Notes: generated from the letters alone by a model not told the origin. DNA of 64,000 bases from VBAU01 sp036005185 (GCA_036005185.1 DASYQS010000052.1:1-64000), one strand, 5' to 3'. Shown: positions 31,679 to 40,685, numbered from the stretch's first letter. Numbers and translations are program-made.

Positions 31679-32680
31679 TTATAATTGATGTTTTTTATCA
31701 CGTAAAATATTTTCAAGTGTCCACTCTATTTTCTTTTCGAATGGATGATGGCGAACAGGGCAATCTGATTTGATGCAAATAGGGCACTGCACATACAAAC
31801 AACCATCGGAATGAACAAAAAGTTCAAGCGACTCTCCAAACCGTTGCTTAATTAATGAACCTAAAGCTTCAATTTCACGATGAGCCTCTTGAACATTTAA
31901 ATACCATGGCACCGTTAAGTGGCAATCGACATGCAAAATACTACCGTATTTAATGACCCTCAGGTTGTGAAGATCAACCCAGTTTTCTCTCCGGTTAGCA
32001 TTTAACACCTGTACCATTTGTGTCAATAGTTCTTCGTCTGCTTCATCCATGATTCCGGCAATTGATCTTCGTAATATTTTATAGCCTGTATAAATAATGA
32101 TGGCGCCAAAAATCATGGCAACAGCACTATCGATCCAAACAAGCTTTGTAAAAAAAATAAGGAGAAGGCCCCCAATAATTCCGAAAGTGGAATAAGAATC
32201 TGAAATTAAATGACGACCACTGGCGATCAGTGCCAGCGATTGATTCTTCTTTCCATACTTTACCCCAATCAATCCCATTCCAAAATTAATGATGGCGGTA
32301 GAACCAACTAAAATTATTCCCCAGTCAATGCTATTGATTGGCACGGGATAGATTAAATGCTGAACAGCTTTGTAAATAATAATGGCGCCGGCAGAAAGAA
32401 CTAATGTCCCTTCTACAGCAGCTGAAATAAACTCAGCTTTACCATGACCATAAGGATGATTAATATCGCGTGGCTTAGCCGCAATATATAAACTATACAA
32501 ACCAATAAAGCCGGCAACTACATTCACAATGCTTTCTAAAGCATCTGTTAATACAGCTACTGAATGTGTGAGATAATAAGCTATAAATTTAATGCTAAGT
32601 AAAATCACTGAAATGGCCGCCACCCATTTCTGAAGGTTGAAATTTTGTTGCTGTGTTTTCAAGAAAGGCAAGTTATTCAA
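31679..32680 (-). CDS. Cation diffusion facilitator transporter with Cys-rich tail
   Basis: Inner-membrane exporter of divalent metals (zinc, iron, manganese or cobalt) by proton exchange. Six hydrophobic segments are visible. Metal-site sequences occur in TM2 (VLTDALESIVNV) and TM5 (SGRHLISDSYSTFG), and between TM2 and TM4 is the family motif HPYGHGKAEFISA. The C-terminal cytoplasmic domain ends in an unusual tail with Cys294, Cys299, Cys302, Cys307 and His311-His312 (CPICIKSDCPVRHH), a likely metal or cluster site. Nine bases separate it from the OsmC gene, so it is part of the same operon. Confidence 0.9.
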   Translation of the reverse strand: MNNLPFLKTQQQNFNLQKWVAAISVILLSIKFIAYYLTHSVAVLTDALESIVNVVAGFIGLYSLYIAAKPRDINHPYGHGKAEFISAAVEGTLVLSAGAIIIYKAVQHLIYPVPINSIDWGIILVGSTAIINFGMGLIGVKYGKKNQSLALIASGRHLISDSYSTFGIIGGLLLIFFTKLVWIDSAVAMIFGAIIIYTGYKILRRSIAGIMDEADEELLTQMVQVLNANRRENWVDLHNLRVIKYGSILHVDCHLTVPWYLNVQEAHREIEALGSLIKQRFGESLELFVHSDGCLYVQCPICIKSDCPVRHHPFEKKIEWTLENILRDKKHQL

Positions 32681-32700
32681 ATTTCCCCTTGCAAAAATGA

Positions 32701-34131
32701 TTACGGTGTCTTAGTCTTTTTAAACTTTTTTCTCAGATTTTCTCTGAGGCGGAAATAAAATTCTTTATTCAATAACTGCGAATCTTTTAAAGCTTTATAG
32801 GTAAGAAAAACTCCGATGGGTACAAGAATAAAAGTAGATAGCCACATACCCATAAAAGGACTCATGGCCCCTTCTTTCGCAAATTTTTGACCCGTGTTAC
32901 TTAAGAAATAAAAAACCATAAAAAATATAATGGCAAATATTAATGGTGATCCTAACCCACCCTTTCGGATAATAGAACCTAATGGAGCGCCTATTAAAAA
33001 CAGTACAAGACATGCTGCGGATAAAGCGATCTTACGATGCCATTCAATCTGATGAAGACGCAGATCCTTTTTTTTGCCTTTATATTCAGCAACTAAAACA
33101 TCATTGACTGATTTTGATGATATAGCTTGGTTGGAAGCCTTTTCATTTACCGCATTTCTTAATGAATCAGGTATTAATTCATCAAATTTTTTTACCTGTT
33201 TAAATTTAAATGTATCAGGTTTTTTCCAGCCACTGTCCAAATAAGCAGCAAATGAAAAATAAGACAATGCTTCTTTTTTGGTTCTTTTTTTTAATACAGT
33301 GACCTCTTTTTTTAAAGAATCAATGGCCCTATCAAGCTGCTTCATATTCCGCATCTGATGATTGCCTTGATTCATCGTATCGGAAGTTCTGGTAAACTGA
33401 AGAGAACTAAGATCAAATTGTTTTGTATATTCTTTGAAGCCCATGCGGATAAAATCAGAATTCGAATTCGAATATCCGTTTCCCTTTTCTTCATATCGCC
33501 AGCCGTCTTTTAATTTCATTTCAAGAAAACGACGATTATCAGTTATTCTCATCACGCCACTTGTTGCCACAATAAAGTTGTCCTGTATTCCCCCTTTTTC
33601 ATAAATAATTACATCATGAAGAATACTGTCATTCTCCTTTTTTCCCACCTTTATCGCAAAGCCTTCAATTTTATTATAGAATACTCCTTCCTTTAATTCA
33701 AAAGCTGGTTTTTTTATATAAATATCTCCTAACAGTGTTCTCGACTTCAATACAGCTACTGGCATTACATAATTAGCAAACAAAAAAGCAAGAAAGCACA
33801 AAAAAAGCGAGACAATAAACAATGGGCGCATAAAACGTAATAAAGAAATGCCTGCTGATTTAATGGCAACCAGCTCAAAACTTTCGCCCAGATTACCAAA
33901 AGTCATCAAAGAAGAAAGCAACACTGCAAGTGGCAGTGCCAACGGAACAAGGGCAGCGGTTTGATACCAGGTAAACTCAAGAATAATTCCCGTGCTTAAT
34001 CCCTTGCCCACAAAATCGTCGATCCATAGCCAAAAAAACTGCATCACCAACACCAGCAGTGTAATAAAAAAGGTGGCGATAAAAGGGCCTATGAATGCTT
34101 TTACAATAAGTATGTCGAGCTTTTTAATCAA
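32701..34131 (-). CDS. LptF/LptG-family permease
   Basis: Membrane subunit of the LptBFG complex that extracts lipopolysaccharide from the inner membrane. Family marks: N-terminal KKLDILIVKAFIGPFIATFFITLLVLVMQF-type first helix, FGNLGESFELVAIKSAGIS after TM3, a large periplasmic domain of about 230 residues, then three helices at the end (LSAACLVLFLIGAPLGSIIRKGGLG and others). The 476-residue length and periplasmic insert with a predicted coiled stretch (LDRAIDSLKKEVTVLKKRTKK) fit the Bacteroidota version. It starts the minus-strand series that ends with the Rrf2 gene, 20 bases ahead of the CDF gene. Confidence 0.93.
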   Translation of the reverse strand: MIKKLDILIVKAFIGPFIATFFITLLVLVMQFFWLWIDDFVGKGLSTGIILEFTWYQTAALVPLALPLAVLLSSLMTFGNLGESFELVAIKSAGISLLRFMRPLFIVSLFLCFLAFLFANYVMPVAVLKSRTLLGDIYIKKPAFELKEGVFYNKIEGFAIKVGKKENDSILHDVIIYEKGGIQDNFIVATSGVMRITDNRRFLEMKLKDGWRYEEKGNGYSNSNSDFIRMGFKEYTKQFDLSSLQFTRTSDTMNQGNHQMRNMKQLDRAIDSLKKEVTVLKKRTKKEALSYFSFAAYLDSGWKKPDTFKFKQVKKFDELIPDSLRNAVNEKASNQAISSKSVNDVLVAEYKGKKKDLRLHQIEWHRKIALSAACLVLFLIGAPLGSIIRKGGLGSPLIFAIIFFMVFYFLSNTGQKFAKEGAMSPFMGMWLSTFILVPIGVFLTYKALKDSQLLNKEFYFRLRENLRKKFKKTKTP

Positions 34132-34186
34132 GCGTAGTCACCCAAATTTAAAGAGTCGCGATAAATCGTATTTCGTAAATTCATTT

Positions 34187-34795
34187 ATGGACGAAACAAA
34201 AATACAGCTTTCACAGTTTGAGATGGATCTACTGAATGACCCGAGTTGGATTTTAACAAAAAACATGGTTGTAAAAAAAGCACAACGGTTATTGGAAGCA
34301 GTTCAGCAAAATATTTCAGATTATACGCGATTACAGACAAAAATTTTTCCTGAAGAGGTAATAGCTATTTCCCCAAAGATATCAAAGGGAGAAAATTATT
34401 TGGGACTTCCCTGGCTAATGCTTGATTATCCGCGCTATTTTGATAAAGAAAATGTCTTCGCCTTCCGTACCATGTTTTGGTGGGGAAATTTTTTCAGTAC
34501 TACCCTGCATCTTTCTGGTAAATACAAACAGAAATACGATAGTATTATTATTAGTGCTTATGATGCGTTAACCAAAAATGAATTCTACAGCTGCATTAAT
34601 GAAGAACAATGGCATCACCATTTAGAAAAGGAAAATTATTTACCGGTAAAAAATTTTTCAGCGCAGGATTTTGCCGATCATGTAGGAAAGAGAACATTTA
34701 TAAAGCTGTCACAGAAACTTTCTTTTTCTGATTGGAATAACGCTATTCAATTGTTATCAGAAAATTTTACACAGATAGCTAAATGGCTTGGTTAG
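34187..34795 (+). CDS. Conserved hypothetical cytoplasmic protein
   Basis: I do not recognise a named family. The 202-residue protein from the ATG at 34187 has no signal peptide or membrane helix. It is mixed alpha/beta, rich in aromatic residues, with features such as LNDPSWILTKN, SKGENYLGLPWLMLDYPRYF, AFRTMFWWGNFFSTTLHLSG and EQWHHHLEKENY. The aromatic and His-rich centre suggests a ligand pocket, but no catalytic motif can be named. An upstream extension of the frame to 33992 lies antisense to lptG and is rejected. The gene is divergent from lptG. Its stop overlaps that of the START-like gene on the other strand. Confidence 0.8.
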   Translation: MDETKIQLSQFEMDLLNDPSWILTKNMVVKKAQRLLEAVQQNISDYTRLQTKIFPEEVIAISPKISKGENYLGLPWLMLDYPRYFDKENVFAFRTMFWWGNFFSTTLHLSGKYKQKYDSIIISAYDALTKNEFYSCINEEQWHHHLEKENYLPVKNFSAQDFADHVGKRTFIKLSQKLSFSDWNNAIQLLSENFTQIAKWLG

Positions 34796-35172
34796 TTGCT
34801 TCCTATGCGATGAAATAGATCCTTTACCTGGTAATTCCATAACATGCTTTGATCTTTCATTTCTTTTTTTTCAGCAAAATCCTTAACCACCAAAATAGTT
34901 TGATTCGTTATTTCTGATTTTTCAATGCTGAATTCAAAAAATTCTTCTTTGGGTGCATCAAGCCAATGAAAGCGTATAAACTTCTCTTCCTGGCTTTCCA
35001 GCACTTCGGCCCTTTGCGAAGAGCCATTCCATGAAAAATAGAAAACATTATCCCGCTCATCTACTTTATCTGCAAACCACTCCTGCAAACCTGCAGGCGT
35101 GGAAAGAAATTCGTACAAAATGCTAGGTGAACATCTCACCGGGTACTCAAGCGTATACAATTGTTTACTCAT
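34792..35172 (-). CDS. START-like (SRPBCC/AHSA1-type) domain protein
   Basis: Small single-domain protein of 126 residues. The start of the fold, LYTLEYPVRCSPSILYEFLSTPAGLQEWFADKV, is the Bacteroidota START-like family signature. The domain ends with a long helix (MLWNYQVKDLFHRIG). Such proteins bind hydrophobic ligands or act as chaperone helpers; the ligand is unknown. I take the ATG at 35172, preceded by AGAAGAAG, in preference to the ATG at 35199. The gene converges on 34187-34795 with overlapping stop codons. Confidence 0.85.
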   Translation of the reverse strand: MSKQLYTLEYPVRCSPSILYEFLSTPAGLQEWFADKVDERDNVFYFSWNGSSQRAEVLESQEEKFIRFHWLDAPKEEFFEFSIEKSEITNQTILVVKDFAEKKEMKDQSMLWNYQVKDLFHRIGSN

Positions 35173-35467
35173 CTTCTTCTTTTGAAAATCATCAATCAAT
35201 GCAATTATAAATAATTATTCCAAGCGTCAAAGTTTTTTTCTGTTTATTTTTTCACCTTCTTGAAACTCATATACTAAAAGTTTTTAAACAGCGTTTTAAT
35301 TAGACCGGAAATATTTTTGGGACGTATTGCTAATTACCTTAATTTGCTCTGACGTTCAACGTTTTCTGGTGGACGACGGACATTGTGATGGGATTTTTTT
35401 GGGACAACTATAACCAAACTAACATAATTCTATAACCCTAAAAATAACCCATTTTTAAAACCAACCT
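35173..35467. other. Intergenic region upstream of the primary sigma factor gene
   Basis: An AT-rich gap of about 295 bases between divergent genes. TTAATTTGC near 35339-35347 could be a -7 element for the sigma factor gene, but no confident promoter or RNA gene is seen. Confidence 0.4.
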
Positions 35468-36343
35468 ATGAGTATGCGACAGTTGAAGATCACGAAGTCG
35501 ATTACGAATCGTGAATCTCAAAGTCTCGAAAAGTACCTTCAGGAGATCGGCAAGGTCGATCTTATAACCCCCGAAGAAGAAGTTAAATTAGCCCGATTAA
35601 TTAAGCAAGGAGATCAGAAAGCATTGGATCGTTTGACCAAAGCCAATCTGAGGTTTGTTGTTTCTGTAGCAAAGCAGTATCAAAACCAAGGTCTTTCTCT
35701 ACCCGATCTTATTAATGAAGGAAATTTAGGGCTTATTAAAGCGGCCCAACGGTTTGATGAAACCCGTGGTTTCAAATTTATTTCTTACGCAGTATGGTGG
35801 ATACGTCAAAGCATTTTGCAGGCTTTGGCCGAGCAATCACGTATTGTTCGTCTTCCTTTGAATAAGGTTGGGTTGACCAATCGTATTCAAAAAGCTTATT
35901 CACAACTTGAACAAGAGTTCGAAAGAGAACCTTCTGCAGAAGAATTGGCAACCATGCTGGAAATGGATATTGAAGAAGTATCCGCAACGCTTGGAATATC
36001 GGCTCGCCACGTAAGCGTTGATACCCCTCTTGCCGAAGGTGAAGACAATACCCTTCTCGATGTACTTGAAAATCCTAATGCGGCTAAAACCGATATGGAG
36101 TTAGATCACACCGAATCATTGAAAGTAGAAATTGAAAGATCACTAAAAACACTGACTGAAAGACAAAAAGAAGTGATCTGCTATTTCTTCGGCATCGGCG
36201 TAGATCACCCTATGAGTTTGGAAGATATCGGCGAAAAATTCAGCCTGACCCGTGAGAGAGTTCGTCAGATCAAGGACAAGGCCATCACCAAGCTAAGAAC
36301 CGTGAATCGCTGTAAACTTTTAAGAACCTACTTAGGAGGTTAA
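35468..36343 (+). CDS. rpoD: Primary RNA polymerase sigma factor (RpoD/SigA type, short form)
   Basis: Directs RNA polymerase to housekeeping promoters of the TAnnTTTG class. The protein is 291 residues and begins near region 1.2 (SLEKYLQEIGKVDLITPEEE); region 1.1 is absent, as in Bacteroidota primary sigmas. Region 2 is LTKANLRFVVSVAKQYQNQG, LPDLINEGNLGLIKAAQRFD and FISYAVWWIRQSI. Region 4 ends with SLEDIGEKFSLTRERVRQIK and the KAITKLR helix. The N-terminus MSMRQLKITKSITNRES is the usual Bacteroidota start; either of its first two Met codons is possible. A clear terminator follows at 36417. Confidence 0.96.
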   Translation: MSMRQLKITKSITNRESQSLEKYLQEIGKVDLITPEEEVKLARLIKQGDQKALDRLTKANLRFVVSVAKQYQNQGLSLPDLINEGNLGLIKAAQRFDETRGFKFISYAVWWIRQSILQALAEQSRIVRLPLNKVGLTNRIQKAYSQLEQEFEREPSAEELATMLEMDIEEVSATLGISARHVSVDTPLAEGEDNTLLDVLENPNAAKTDMELDHTESLKVEIERSLKTLTERQKEVICYFFGIGVDHPMSLEDIGEKFSLTRERVRQIKDKAITKLRTVNRCKLLRTYLGG

Positions 36344-36416
36344 TCACAGATTTAAAATTTAAAAAGAACACACTGAAATAATTCTACTTTCCTCTTCTTA
36401 TTTTTGTAAATTGATT

Positions 36417-36443
36417 AAAGTGAACTTGAATGTTCACTTTTTT
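36417..36443 (+). terminator. Intrinsic terminator of the sigma factor gene
   Basis: AAAGTGAAC-ttgaat-GTTCACTTT followed by TTTT gives a 9-bp stem with a T run. It lies 74 bases past the rpoD stop and about 30 bases before the ffh ATG. Confidence 0.85.
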
Positions 36444-36473
36444 ATTTGTGTGAACTTGAAAATTATGTGAATT

Positions 36474-37796
36474 ATGTTTGAAAGTCTGTCAGATAAGCTT
36501 GAATCCGCTTTTAAAAATTTAAAAGGTCAGGGAAGAGTTACGGAACTCAATATTGCATCCACTCTAAAAGAAATTCGCCGCGCACTGGTTGATGCTGATG
36601 TAAATTATAAGATCGCTAAAGAATTTACCGACCGTGTGAAGGATAAAGCCATGGGCGAAAAAGTGATCAACGCCATTAGCCCAGGGCAATTGATGACCAA
36701 AATTGTAAAAGATGAATTGGCAGAATTGATGGGTGGTGAGGAAAGCAATTTCAATGCTAAGGGAAATCCCGCTGTAATATTGATCGCAGGTTTACAAGGT
36801 AGCGGTAAAACAACTTTCAGTGGAAAGCTTGCCAATTTTTTAAAAGCCAAAAAAGGCCTCTCCCCCATGCTTGTGGCTGCGGATGTTTATCGTCCGGCTG
36901 CTATGGAGCAATTAAAAATACTAGGTGAACAAATTGGTACTGATGTATATATTGAAGAAGAAAATAAAAACCCGGTTTCCATTGTTCAAAATGCCATAAA
37001 AGAAGCAAGGGCTAAAAATAAAAATGTAATCATTATAGACACTGCAGGTCGTTTAGCGATTGATGAAGCGATGATGACAGAAGTAGCGAATATTAAAAAT
37101 GCGGTAAACCCGAATGAAATTCTATTTGTGGTTGATAGCATGACCGGGCAAGATGCAGTCAATACAGCCAAAGCTTTTAACGATCGATTGGATTTTTCAG
37201 GTGTTGTTCTCACAAAATTGGATGGAGACACCAGGGGTGGCGCTGCACTCTCTATCAAATACACCGTCAACAAGCCAATCAAGTTTATCAGCAGCGGTGA
37301 AAAGATGGATACGCTGGATGTATTTTATCCTGAGCGAATGGCACAGCGTATTTTAGGAATGGGTGATATTACTACGCTTGTTGAAAAAGCGCAGGAACAG
37401 TTTGATGAAGAGCAAGCTAAAAAGCTTGAAAGTAAGATTCGCAAGAATAAATTTGATTTCGCTGATTTCAAGGCTCAATTGGAGCAAATAAAAAAAATGG
37501 GTAACCTAAAGGACCTGATGGGGATGATACCTGGTGTTGGCAAACAGATCAAAGACATTGACATTAGTGATGATGCTTTTAAAGGCATTGAAGCAATGAT
37601 CAATTCAATGACGCCGCAGGAAAGAGCTGACCCCGATCTTATCGACAGCAGCCGCCGCAGACGCATTGCAAAAGGTAGCGGAAAAGATATTAGTGAAGTA
37701 AACGCCTTTATGAAACAGTTTGAGCAAATGCGCGAGATGATGAAGAACATGAATAAGATGAACATGTTCGGGAAAATGATGGGAATGAAAAGATAA
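36474..37796 (+). CDS. ffh: Signal recognition particle protein (SRP54)
   Basis: GTPase that binds signal sequences and targets ribosomes to the membrane through FtsY. The N domain is followed by the G domain: P-loop LIAGLQGSGKTTFSGKL (residues about 103-119), DVYRPAAMEQL, IIDTAGRLAIDE and VVLTKLDGDTRGGAALS. The M domain begins around residue 300 and ends in a methionine-rich tail (MREMMKNMNKMNMFGKMMG) that lines the signal-binding groove. Length of 440 residues is standard. The start ATG at 36474 is not preceded by a Shine-Dalgarno site. Confidence 0.97.
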   Translation: MFESLSDKLESAFKNLKGQGRVTELNIASTLKEIRRALVDADVNYKIAKEFTDRVKDKAMGEKVINAISPGQLMTKIVKDELAELMGGEESNFNAKGNPAVILIAGLQGSGKTTFSGKLANFLKAKKGLSPMLVAADVYRPAAMEQLKILGEQIGTDVYIEEENKNPVSIVQNAIKEARAKNKNVIIIDTAGRLAIDEAMMTEVANIKNAVNPNEILFVVDSMTGQDAVNTAKAFNDRLDFSGVVLTKLDGDTRGGAALSIKYTVNKPIKFISSGEKMDTLDVFYPERMAQRILGMGDITTLVEKAQEQFDEEQAKKLESKIRKNKFDFADFKAQLEQIKKMGNLKDLMGMIPGVGKQIKDIDISDDAFKGIEAMINSMTPQERADPDLIDSSRRRRIAKGSGKDISEVNAFMKQFEQMREMMKNMNKMNMFGKMMGMKR

Positions 37797-37857
37797 TCAG
37801 AACCATGATTTATAGGATTTAAAAGATTTAGTGGAAATACGGATATATCGTATTCTT

Positions 37858-37885
37858 CATTCACTATTGACCATTCACTATTGAC
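37858..37885. repeat. Direct repeat of CATTCACTATTGAC
   Basis: Two adjacent copies of the 14-base word end at the start codon of the MurC-like gene. The unit resembles other word repeats in this window. Confidence 0.6.
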
Positions 37886-37886
37886 A

Positions 37887-39263
37887 ATGATCTCTTCTCT
37901 CGATAATTATCAAAATATTTTTTTCATTGGTATTGCCGGTTCGGGAATGAGTGCTTTGGCTCAATATCTCGCAGGTATTGGGAAAAATGTAAGTGGTTCG
38001 GACCGTTTTTTTATTCCGGATCAGCCAAATGAAACAAGAGACAAATTAGAAGCAGAAAATATTCATTGCTTTTTACAAGATGGAAGCGGAATTATTGACA
38101 CAACGGATTTAGTTATTGCATCAACAGCGGTGGAAGAAATAAATGTAGAAATTCAAAAAGCAAAAAGTCTTAACATTCCTATTCTGCTGCGTTCGGAATT
38201 GCTTACTCTCATTAGCAACACAAAAAGAACAATTGCAGTCGGAGGTACATCCGGCAAATCAACGACCACCGCTGTTTTATTTGATATACTTGACCATGCA
38301 GGATTGGGACCAAGTATTATTAGTGGAGCTGGCTTGGTAAGACTGCAGAAACAAGGCAAGATTGGTAATGCCTATGTTGGCAAAGGTGAATGGCTTGTAA
38401 TTGAAGCGGATGAATCAGACGGCTCGATTGTAAATTATTATCCCGAAGTAGGATTGTTATTGAATATTGATAAGGATCACAAAGAAATTGAAGAGTTAAA
38501 AAACATTTTTCAAATTTTTAAAGAACACACAAAACGATTATTCATAGTAAATGCTTCGAATGTATTAACAGCACCATTTTCTCAGAATAAGCAACAGGAT
38601 TTTTCATCAACAGAAGCTGATGCAGGTTACAAAGCAACTGATTTTGAACAAGTCGATTTTAAAATCCGGTTTAAGATAAATGGAGTCGACTTCTCCATGA
38701 ATGCAATCGGCAGGCACAATATGGAAAACGCTTTAGCAGCAACAGCTACTGCTAACCAATTAGGTGTTGATTTAAAAACTTGCGCTGAGGCGATAAAAAA
38801 TTATCAAGGCATTTATCGCCGCAATCAGATATTGGGTCAAAAAAATGGGATTTGGGTAATTGATGATTATGCTCACAATCCCGCAAAGGTTGCAGCAGCT
38901 ATCCGCTCTGTGCAGCCGCTGGCAAAAAAATTAGTTGCCTGGTTCCAACCGCATGGATATGGACCAACAAGATTCTTGCGAAATGATTTTGTAAAAGAGA
39001 TTTCGCAGGCTCTTCGTCCGCAAGATGAAATATGGATGAGTGAAATCTTTTATGCCGGTGGCACCACCACAAAAAATATTAGTGCCGGCGACTTAATAAA
39101 CGATTTAAAAACCGCTGGCAGCAACGCGTATTTTGTTGAGAACAGGAATGATCTGACCAAGTCGATCAAATCGCATTGTACTGAGCATTGTGCTATCTTG
39201 CTGATGGGTGCCAGAGATCCTAGCTTGGATGAATTTGCAAAAAAGTTTTTCGAAGAGTTATAA
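37887..39263 (+). CDS. MurC-like Mur ligase with altered P-loop
   Basis: ATP-dependent amide ligase of the Mur family, three domains. The N-terminal UDP-binding Rossmann motif is FFIGIAGSGMSALAQYLAGIG (residues about 12-32). The P-loop is GGTSGKSTTTAVLF, where MurC and Mpl usually have GTHGKTTT. IEADESDGSI, IGRHNMENALAATA and VIDDYAHNPAKV complete the catalytic set. Its 458 residues match MurC, but the gene lies outside any cell-wall cluster, so it is probably a paralogue joining an amino acid or peptide to a UDP-muramoyl or other substrate. I start at the ATG at 37887; a TTG two codons earlier is possible. Two CATTCACTATTGAC repeats abut the start. Confidence 0.85.
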   Translation: MISSLDNYQNIFFIGIAGSGMSALAQYLAGIGKNVSGSDRFFIPDQPNETRDKLEAENIHCFLQDGSGIIDTTDLVIASTAVEEINVEIQKAKSLNIPILLRSELLTLISNTKRTIAVGGTSGKSTTTAVLFDILDHAGLGPSIISGAGLVRLQKQGKIGNAYVGKGEWLVIEADESDGSIVNYYPEVGLLLNIDKDHKEIEELKNIFQIFKEHTKRLFIVNASNVLTAPFSQNKQQDFSSTEADAGYKATDFEQVDFKIRFKINGVDFSMNAIGRHNMENALAATATANQLGVDLKTCAEAIKNYQGIYRRNQILGQKNGIWVIDDYAHNPAKVAAAIRSVQPLAKKLVAWFQPHGYGPTRFLRNDFVKEISQALRPQDEIWMSEIFYAGGTTTKNISAGDLINDLKTAGSNAYFVENRNDLTKSIKSHCTEHCAILLMGARDPSLDEFAKKFFEEL

Positions 39264-39298
39264 TCAAACATTTAATTACTTGAGTATAATGCTGTATG

Positions 39299-39373
39299 AA
39301 CCTATATGCCTGTGTTGATATGTGGTAAAAATCATTCACTCATATAGGCACATTAGAGACATAGAGGCACATA
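39299..39373. repeat. Imperfect foldback repeat with GGCACATAG words
   Basis: The left part (CCTATATGCCTGTG, about 39301-39314) pairs imperfectly with the right part (CATATAGGCACAT and GAGGCACATAG, 39341-39374). AGGCACAT occurs twice in the right arm. It lies between the MurC-like gene and the nitroreductase gene. Confidence 0.5.
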
Positions 39374-39388
39374 GTTAAAGAATTTTTT

Positions 39389-39970
39389 ATGGGCACCAAT
39401 TTTTCAACCATCGCTAACATCATCAAAAATCGAAGGAGTATTAAGCCGGCAAAAATGAATGGTAAAAAAATTCCTGACGAAGAGATAAAGGAATTATTAA
39501 ACTTGGCTAATTGGGCTCCTACACATGGTCGCACAGAACCGTGGAGGTTTATCGTTTATGCAGACGATAAAGTAAAGGAATTTTGCCAGCAACATGCCGA
39601 GCTATATAAATCTATCACTTTGGCGAAGGATTTTCAACAGGCTAATTACGACAAACAACTCCATTATGGAGATAAGGCCTCTCATGCCGTGGCTGCCATT
39701 ATGCAACGAGGAAATTCTCCAAAAATCCCCGCTTTGGAAGAAATTGCTGCGACAGCCGCTGCCATTCAAAATATTTTATTGGGAGCCGCTGCTGCAGGAA
39801 TAGCCAGCTTTTGGAGCACAAGCGGCATTACTCACCACCCGGCAATGAAAAAATTTTTACAATTAAAAGATGAGGATATTGTATTAGGGATCCTATACTT
39901 CGGTTATTCTGACGAGCAACAAGAAGGAAAAAGACAAACCGGGATGGATGAAAAAATGATTTGGAAATGA
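39389..39970 (+). CDS. Nitroreductase family protein (YdjA-like)
   Basis: FMN-dependent NAD(P)H oxidoreductase that reduces nitro or quinone compounds. The FMN-binding start IIKNRRSIKPAKM (residues about 11-23), LLNLANWAPTHGRTEPWRFIVY and AATAAAIQNILLGAAAAGIASFWSTS are family motifs; VLGILYFGYSD closes the domain. At 193 residues it matches the short YdjA branch. It stands alone between two repeat-rich gaps, and its physiological substrate is not visible. Confidence 0.92.
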   Translation: MGTNFSTIANIIKNRRSIKPAKMNGKKIPDEEIKELLNLANWAPTHGRTEPWRFIVYADDKVKEFCQQHAELYKSITLAKDFQQANYDKQLHYGDKASHAVAAIMQRGNSPKIPALEEIAATAAAIQNILLGAAAAGIASFWSTSGITHHPAMKKFLQLKDEDIVLGILYFGYSDEQQEGKRQTGMDEKMIWK

Positions 39971-40145
39971 GTTTAAATGAGGAAGCTGGATTTAGTTATT
40001 AGGTATCCTGAACCTAATTTCAAATTATAAATACCCGTTCTTTACCCATGAAGGCTTTGCCGCTCATCCCAGAGTAATGCCTTTGGCATGGTAATGCAAG
40101 ATATGTTGTGATAAAAAATATGTTTGCATTTTAAAGTTCAGACCT

Positions 40146-40153
40146 TATTTTTG
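40146..40153 (+). promoter_or_regulatory. -7 box (TATTTTTG) of rpsP
   Basis: TATTTTTG fits TAnnTTTG and lies about 50 bases upstream of the rpsP ATG. The preceding 39971-40145 shows no gene, only a short ATGCCtttGGCAT dyad near 40077. Confidence 0.5.
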
Positions 40154-40201
40154 CCATTATAGAAAACTCATTTTTTAACCGCATTTAAATTTCTATTTAA
40201 G

Positions 40202-40642
40202 ATGCCTGTAAAGATCAGACTCCAAAGACACGGGTCGAAGAAGAGGCCATTTTATTTTATAGTTGTGGCCGATGCCCGTAGCCCCCGCGATGGCAAATTC
40301 ATTCAAAAACTTGGTACTTACAATCCACTAACCATTCCTGCTACAATTCAGGTGGATAGGCAGCGAGCCCTTGACTGGCTGCACAAAGGTGCACAGCCAA
40401 CCGACACGGTGCGTCGCATTTTGTCGTTCAAAGGAGTGTTGTACCTGAAACATCTGCTGCGTGGTGTAAAACTGGGATTATTTGACGAAGCTACAGCCAT
40501 GGAAAAATTCACCAAATGGAGCACCGAACACGATGCTCAGGTGAGAAAGCGCCAGGAAGAAGCTAGTCGCAACAGACGACCCCGGAGGCCTATGCCAGGT
40601 CGCAGACCGGAAAGAAAGGCCGAAAGCGGCGGCGAAGCATAA
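40202..40642 (+). CDS. rpsP: 30S ribosomal protein S16 with basic C-terminal tail
   Basis: Small-subunit assembly protein. The conserved core is at the N-terminus: MPVKIRLQRHGSKKRPFYFI, VVADARSPRDGKFIQKLGTYNP and RALDWLHKGAQPTDTVRRIL. Typical S16 is 80-90 residues; this one is 146, with a charged tail ending in RRPRRPMPGRRPERKAESGG. Long tails are common in Bacteroidota S16. It has its own promoter and is followed by a hairpin repeat and a strong terminator, then rimM, the usual rpsP-rimM order. Confidence 0.97.
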   Translation: MPVKIRLQRHGSKKRPFYFIVVADARSPRDGKFIQKLGTYNPLTIPATIQVDRQRALDWLHKGAQPTDTVRRILSFKGVLYLKHLLRGVKLGLFDEATAMEKFTKWSTEHDAQVRKRQEEASRNRRPRRPMPGRRPERKAESGGEA

Positions 40643-40643
40643 C

Positions 40644-40663
40644 CCTGTCTGCCAACAGGCAGG
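40644..40663. repeat. Small hairpin repeat CTGCC-aaca-GGCAG
   Basis: CCTGTCTGCCAACAGGCAGG directly follows the rpsP stop. It is a compact inverted repeat of REP type without a T run, separate from the terminator that follows. Confidence 0.5.
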
Positions 40664-40685
40664 TTCCTTAAGCCCAAAAGGTATT

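Noticed and set aside
33992..34186. Upstream extension of the 34187 gene
   Set aside because: It is antisense to the start of the lptG-type gene and does not look like protein; the ATG at 34187 gives a normal start.
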